From Labilithrix sp. (GTDB lineage Bacteria; Myxococcota; Polyangia; Polyangiales; Polyangiaceae): a stretch of 64,000 nucleotides of DNA. This document shows positions 62,089-64,000 of this stretch, in pieces; the stretch's first letter is position 1, and each line of letters begins with the position of its first letter. Location of the stretch: contig JAQBQL010000264.1 in the NCBI GenBank assembly GCA_028287035.1, forward strand, positions 1 through 64,000, in the 5' to 3' direction. A program made the position numbers and the translations under genes. A model generated the notes under the pieces. It was not told where the DNA came from. It did no database searches and worked only from the letters and a program-made list of their open reading frames with translations.

Positions 62089-63069
62089 TCACCCGAAGTC
62101 GTTCGCGGGCCGCGGCGCTGCCGGGGCCAGACCCGTCGCGAGCGCCTCGATGCGGCTCGCCTCGTCGTGACGACCGAGCTCCCGCGCGGTGCGCGCGTAG
62201 CGGTTCATCTCCTCGGTGCCGACGACGGCCGCGTTCTGCTGCAGCGTCGGGAGCAGCTCCGCCCACTCGCCCTCGATGAGGAGCGCGTAGCAGTAGATGC
62301 GCAGCGCGACGGCGCGCAGATCCTCCGACGCCTGCGGCACGATCACGGGCCGGAGCAACGCGATGGCGGCGCGGCCGTCCTGCTTGTCGAGCGCGCGGTA
62401 GGCCGCCTCGATCGCCGCGGCGAGCGGCACGTCGGCGCGGCGCGTGTCGACCTGCCGGTATGCCTGGAAGTTCGACCACGTGAAGAAGGCGGCGAGCGCG
62501 CCGAGCCACCACTGACCCGCCATGAACGCATACGCGAGGAAGAGGCCGCCGACGACGATCGACACGATGCGCGCCGGCTTCTCGCCCTTGCCCTTCGTGA
62601 CGATGTGCAGGCCGCTCCGGAGCACGTTGCCGCCGTCGAGCGGCAGCATCGGCGCCAGGTTGTAGACGCCCCAGTAGAAGTTCACCTGGAAGGCGAGCGA
62701 CAGGGCCAGCGCCATGCGGGCGCTTGCCGGGTGGAACCCGAGCCGGCCGACCGCGATCAGGATGCCGGCGATCGCGAACCCGGCGAACGGGCCGGCGGCG
62801 CTGATCGCCATCGACCGCCAGTGCCCGACGTCGCGGTCGTTCTGCCACGACGTCGTGCCGCCCATGCCGTGGAGCTCGATGCGCGGCACGAGCCCGAACG
62901 CGCGGCCCACCATCGCGTGGCCCAGCTCGTGGACGATCACCGAGACGAAGACGACGACTCCCCAGATGGCGATGAGGTCGGGACGGCGGAGCTGCGCGCC
63001 CAGCACGAGCACGAGGAAGAGAAACGCTCCCCGCACGCGCACCGGGATCGAGCCGAGACGGAACTGCAC
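62089..63069 (-). CDS. Site-2-type intramembrane metalloprotease (M50 family)
   Basis: 326 aa from GTG. Zinc motif HELGH (47-51) within a membrane helix, PLDGG in a later helix, and other hydrophobic spans (LFLVLVLGAQL, VSIVVGGLFLAYAFMAG). The C-terminal 120 residues are soluble and TPR-like (AYRALDKQDGRAAIALLRPVI, RIYCYALLIEGEWAELL). The TPR-like tail, unusual for M50, may bind a regulator. Probably cleaves a membrane anchor of a signalling factor. Confidence 0.88.
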   Translation of the reverse strand: MQFRLGSIPVRVRGAFLFLVLVLGAQLRRPDLIAIWGVVVFVSVIVHELGHAMVGRAFGLVPRIELHGMGGTTSWQNDRDVGHWRSMAISAAGPFAGFAIAGILIAVGRLGFHPASARMALALSLAFQVNFYWGVYNLAPMLPLDGGNVLRSGLHIVTKGKGEKPARIVSIVVGGLFLAYAFMAGQWWLGALAAFFTWSNFQAYRQVDTRRADVPLAAAIEAAYRALDKQDGRAAIALLRPVIVPQASEDLRAVALRIYCYALLIEGEWAELLPTLQQNAAVVGTEEMNRYARTARELGRHDEASRIEALATGLAPAAPRPANDFG

Positions 63070-63094
63070 GACGCGAGCTTAGCGCGCTCGCCGG

Positions 63095-63628
63095 TCAGAG
63101 GACGATCTTGCGGATCTTCGCGACGATCTCGGCGATCGGCGTCGTCTTCGGGAAGTAGTGGCACGCGCCGAGCACGAGGGCCTGCGTCACGTCCTGCGGG
63201 GTGTTACGCGACGACACGAACATGATCGGGATGCGCTTGGTGAGCGGGTTGCCCTTCATGATCCTGGCGAGCGTGAAGCCGTCGAGCCGCGGCATGACGA
63301 CCTCGCACACGATCATCGCCGGCGAGACGCCCTGCGAGGCGAGGGTCGCTGCCTCCATGCCGTCGCTTGCCTCGACGACGTCGTAGAACGGCTCGATCCC
63401 GGCCCGGAGGCGCTCGCGCATCGCCGGGTCCTCGTCGACCACGATGACCGTCTTGCGCGCGGCCGCCGGGAACGCCGAGCCCGGAACGCTCGACTGGCGC
63501 TGCAGACCGGCGCCCGTCATCGCCCGCGCCTCGGCGAGCGCGTCCTTGAGGTTCGAGGGGGGTCGCACCGAGCCGACGGCGGGGGGCGGCGGCGGACGGG
63601 TCGAGGGAGCCTTGGGCTTGAAGGTCAT
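63095..63628 (-). CDS. Receiver-like protein lacking the phosphoacceptor Asp
   Basis: 177 aa with a proline-rich N-terminal tail (10-25). Receiver fold from about 58: VIVVDEDPAMRERL, AMIVCEVVMPRLDG where canonical receivers have L.LDVMMP; residue 109 is Glu instead of Asp. FVSSRN and the Lys in FPKTTP are kept. The Glu mimics a phosphorylated Asp, so the protein is probably locked on or acts without phosphorylation. Solitary, no kinase adjacent. Confidence 0.82.
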   Translation of the reverse strand: MTFKPKAPSTRPPPPPAVGSVRPPSNLKDALAEARAMTGAGLQRQSSVPGSAFPAAARKTVIVVDEDPAMRERLRAGIEPFYDVVEASDGMEAATLASQGVSPAMIVCEVVMPRLDGFTLARIMKGNPLTKRIPIMFVSSRNTPQDVTQALVLGACHYFPKTTPIAEIVAKIRKIVL

Positions 63629-63663
63629 GTCAGATCACGGTCCGGGCGGGGCCAGCGATCTGG

Positions 63664-64000
63664 TTATAGCACCCGGCCGGCAAGGCTCTTACGTGCGAGC
63701 CGGCCCGCCAGATCCCCGAAGATCCGGCGCGCGACGCGCGGCGACAAGGCGTTGATCAGCATGACGATCTTCATGACGGCGCCGGGCACGACCATGGCGC
63801 GCCCCCGCTCGAAGCCCGCCAGCGCCACGCGCGCGCAGTGCTCGGCCGTGATCTCGACGAACGCGGGGACCGCCTTGCCCGTGGGATTGCCCATGACCTG
63901 CTCGAACTCGGTGCGCACCGGGCCGGGACAGATCTGCGTGGCGACGACGCCCGTGCCCGCGAGGTCGTGCCGCAAGGACTCGGTGAACCCGGTCACGTAG
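63664..64000 (-). CDS. Short-chain dehydrogenase, N-terminus cut by window edge
   Basis: The 112 visible residues are the C-terminal part of an SDR: YVTGFTESLRHDLAGTGVVATQICPGPVRTEFEQVMG corresponds to the region just after the YxxxK motif, whose Tyr is outside the window, followed by the ICPGPVRTEF loop and the substrate-binding tail. Family assignment from the post-catalytic region only. Substrate unknown. Confidence 0.72.
   Translation of the reverse strand, partial: YVTGFTESLRHDLAGTGVVATQICPGPVRTEFEQVMGNPTGKAVPAFVEITAEHCARVALAGFERGRAMVVPGAVMKIVMLINALSPRVARRIFGDLAGRLARKSLAGRVL

Overview
The window is a dense, very GC-rich (by eye about 70%) bacterial chromosome segment. Many genes start with GTG and many neighbours overlap by 4 bases (ATGA/GTGA). 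There are numerous lipoproteins, a Hanks-type Ser/Thr kinase with a TPR partner, hybrid sensor kinases and proline-rich periplasmic proteins. That mixture points to a myxobacterium-like member of the Myxococcota, probably the Polyangiales side; this is inference from content, with no marker gene such as rRNA in the window. No phage, insertion sequence, integrase or CRISPR array was seen.

Layout. 1-4.4 kb: arginine succinyltransferase (cut by the window edge), a zinc/manganese-type ABC binding lipoprotein, a TonB-like energy transducer and a Uma2-family nuclease-like protein. 4.4-7.7 kb: an accessory-looking minus-strand cluster, visibly less GC-rich than its surroundings, with TrmO, a DUF4279 protein, two tandem paralogues of unknown function and a tandem duplication in which each copy has lost a different gene. 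7.7-16.5 kb: a polysaccharide deacetylase lipoprotein and membrane protein, then a secreted redox block: cysteine-rich lipoprotein, two thioredoxin-like lipoproteins, an outer-membrane beta-barrel, and a lipoprotein fusing a thioredoxin fold to a di-haem peroxidase. 16.5-23.7 kb: kinase-TPR-lipoprotein operon, bifunctional aldolase/dehydrogenase, two small lipoproteins. 24 kb: tRNA-Val(GAC) with a clear promoter and terminator, followed by a double-kinase hybrid sensor and its receiver. 28-38.7 kb: a run of oxidoreductases and their regulators (SDR/AraC, DUF899/TPR-winged-helix regulator, two MDR dehydrogenases, LLM flavoenzyme), an EEP-fold enzyme and a methyltransferase. 38.7-43 kb: peroxiredoxin, DUF4126 protein, membrane pyrophosphatase with residues of the K+-dependent Na+-pump type, and small proteins. 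43-49.5 kb: TetR with a palindromic operator facing a flavoprotein hydroxylase, an enoyl-CoA hydratase-like protein, SelO, a hydrolase and an aldo/keto reductase. 49.5-55.9 kb: secreted GH92 glycosidase, an isoprenoid operon (IPP isomerase, squalene/phytoene synthase, HD protein) and a HipA-like kinase/DUF3037 pair. 55.9-64 kb: response regulators, a three-domain glutaredoxin next to BolA, two paralogous coiled-coil/CxxC membrane proteins, long-chain acyl-CoA ligase, a formylglycine-generating-enzyme-like secreted protein, a site-2 protease and a truncated SDR.

The parts that look least like ordinary housekeeping are the extracytoplasmic thiol/haem block at 10-16.5 kb, the reciprocal-loss duplication at 4.4-6.2 kb with its paralogue pair, the regulator/DUF899/beta-propeller locus at 30-33 kb, the HipA-like/DUF3037 pair, and the glutaredoxin-degenerate IscA-rhodanese/BolA pair.
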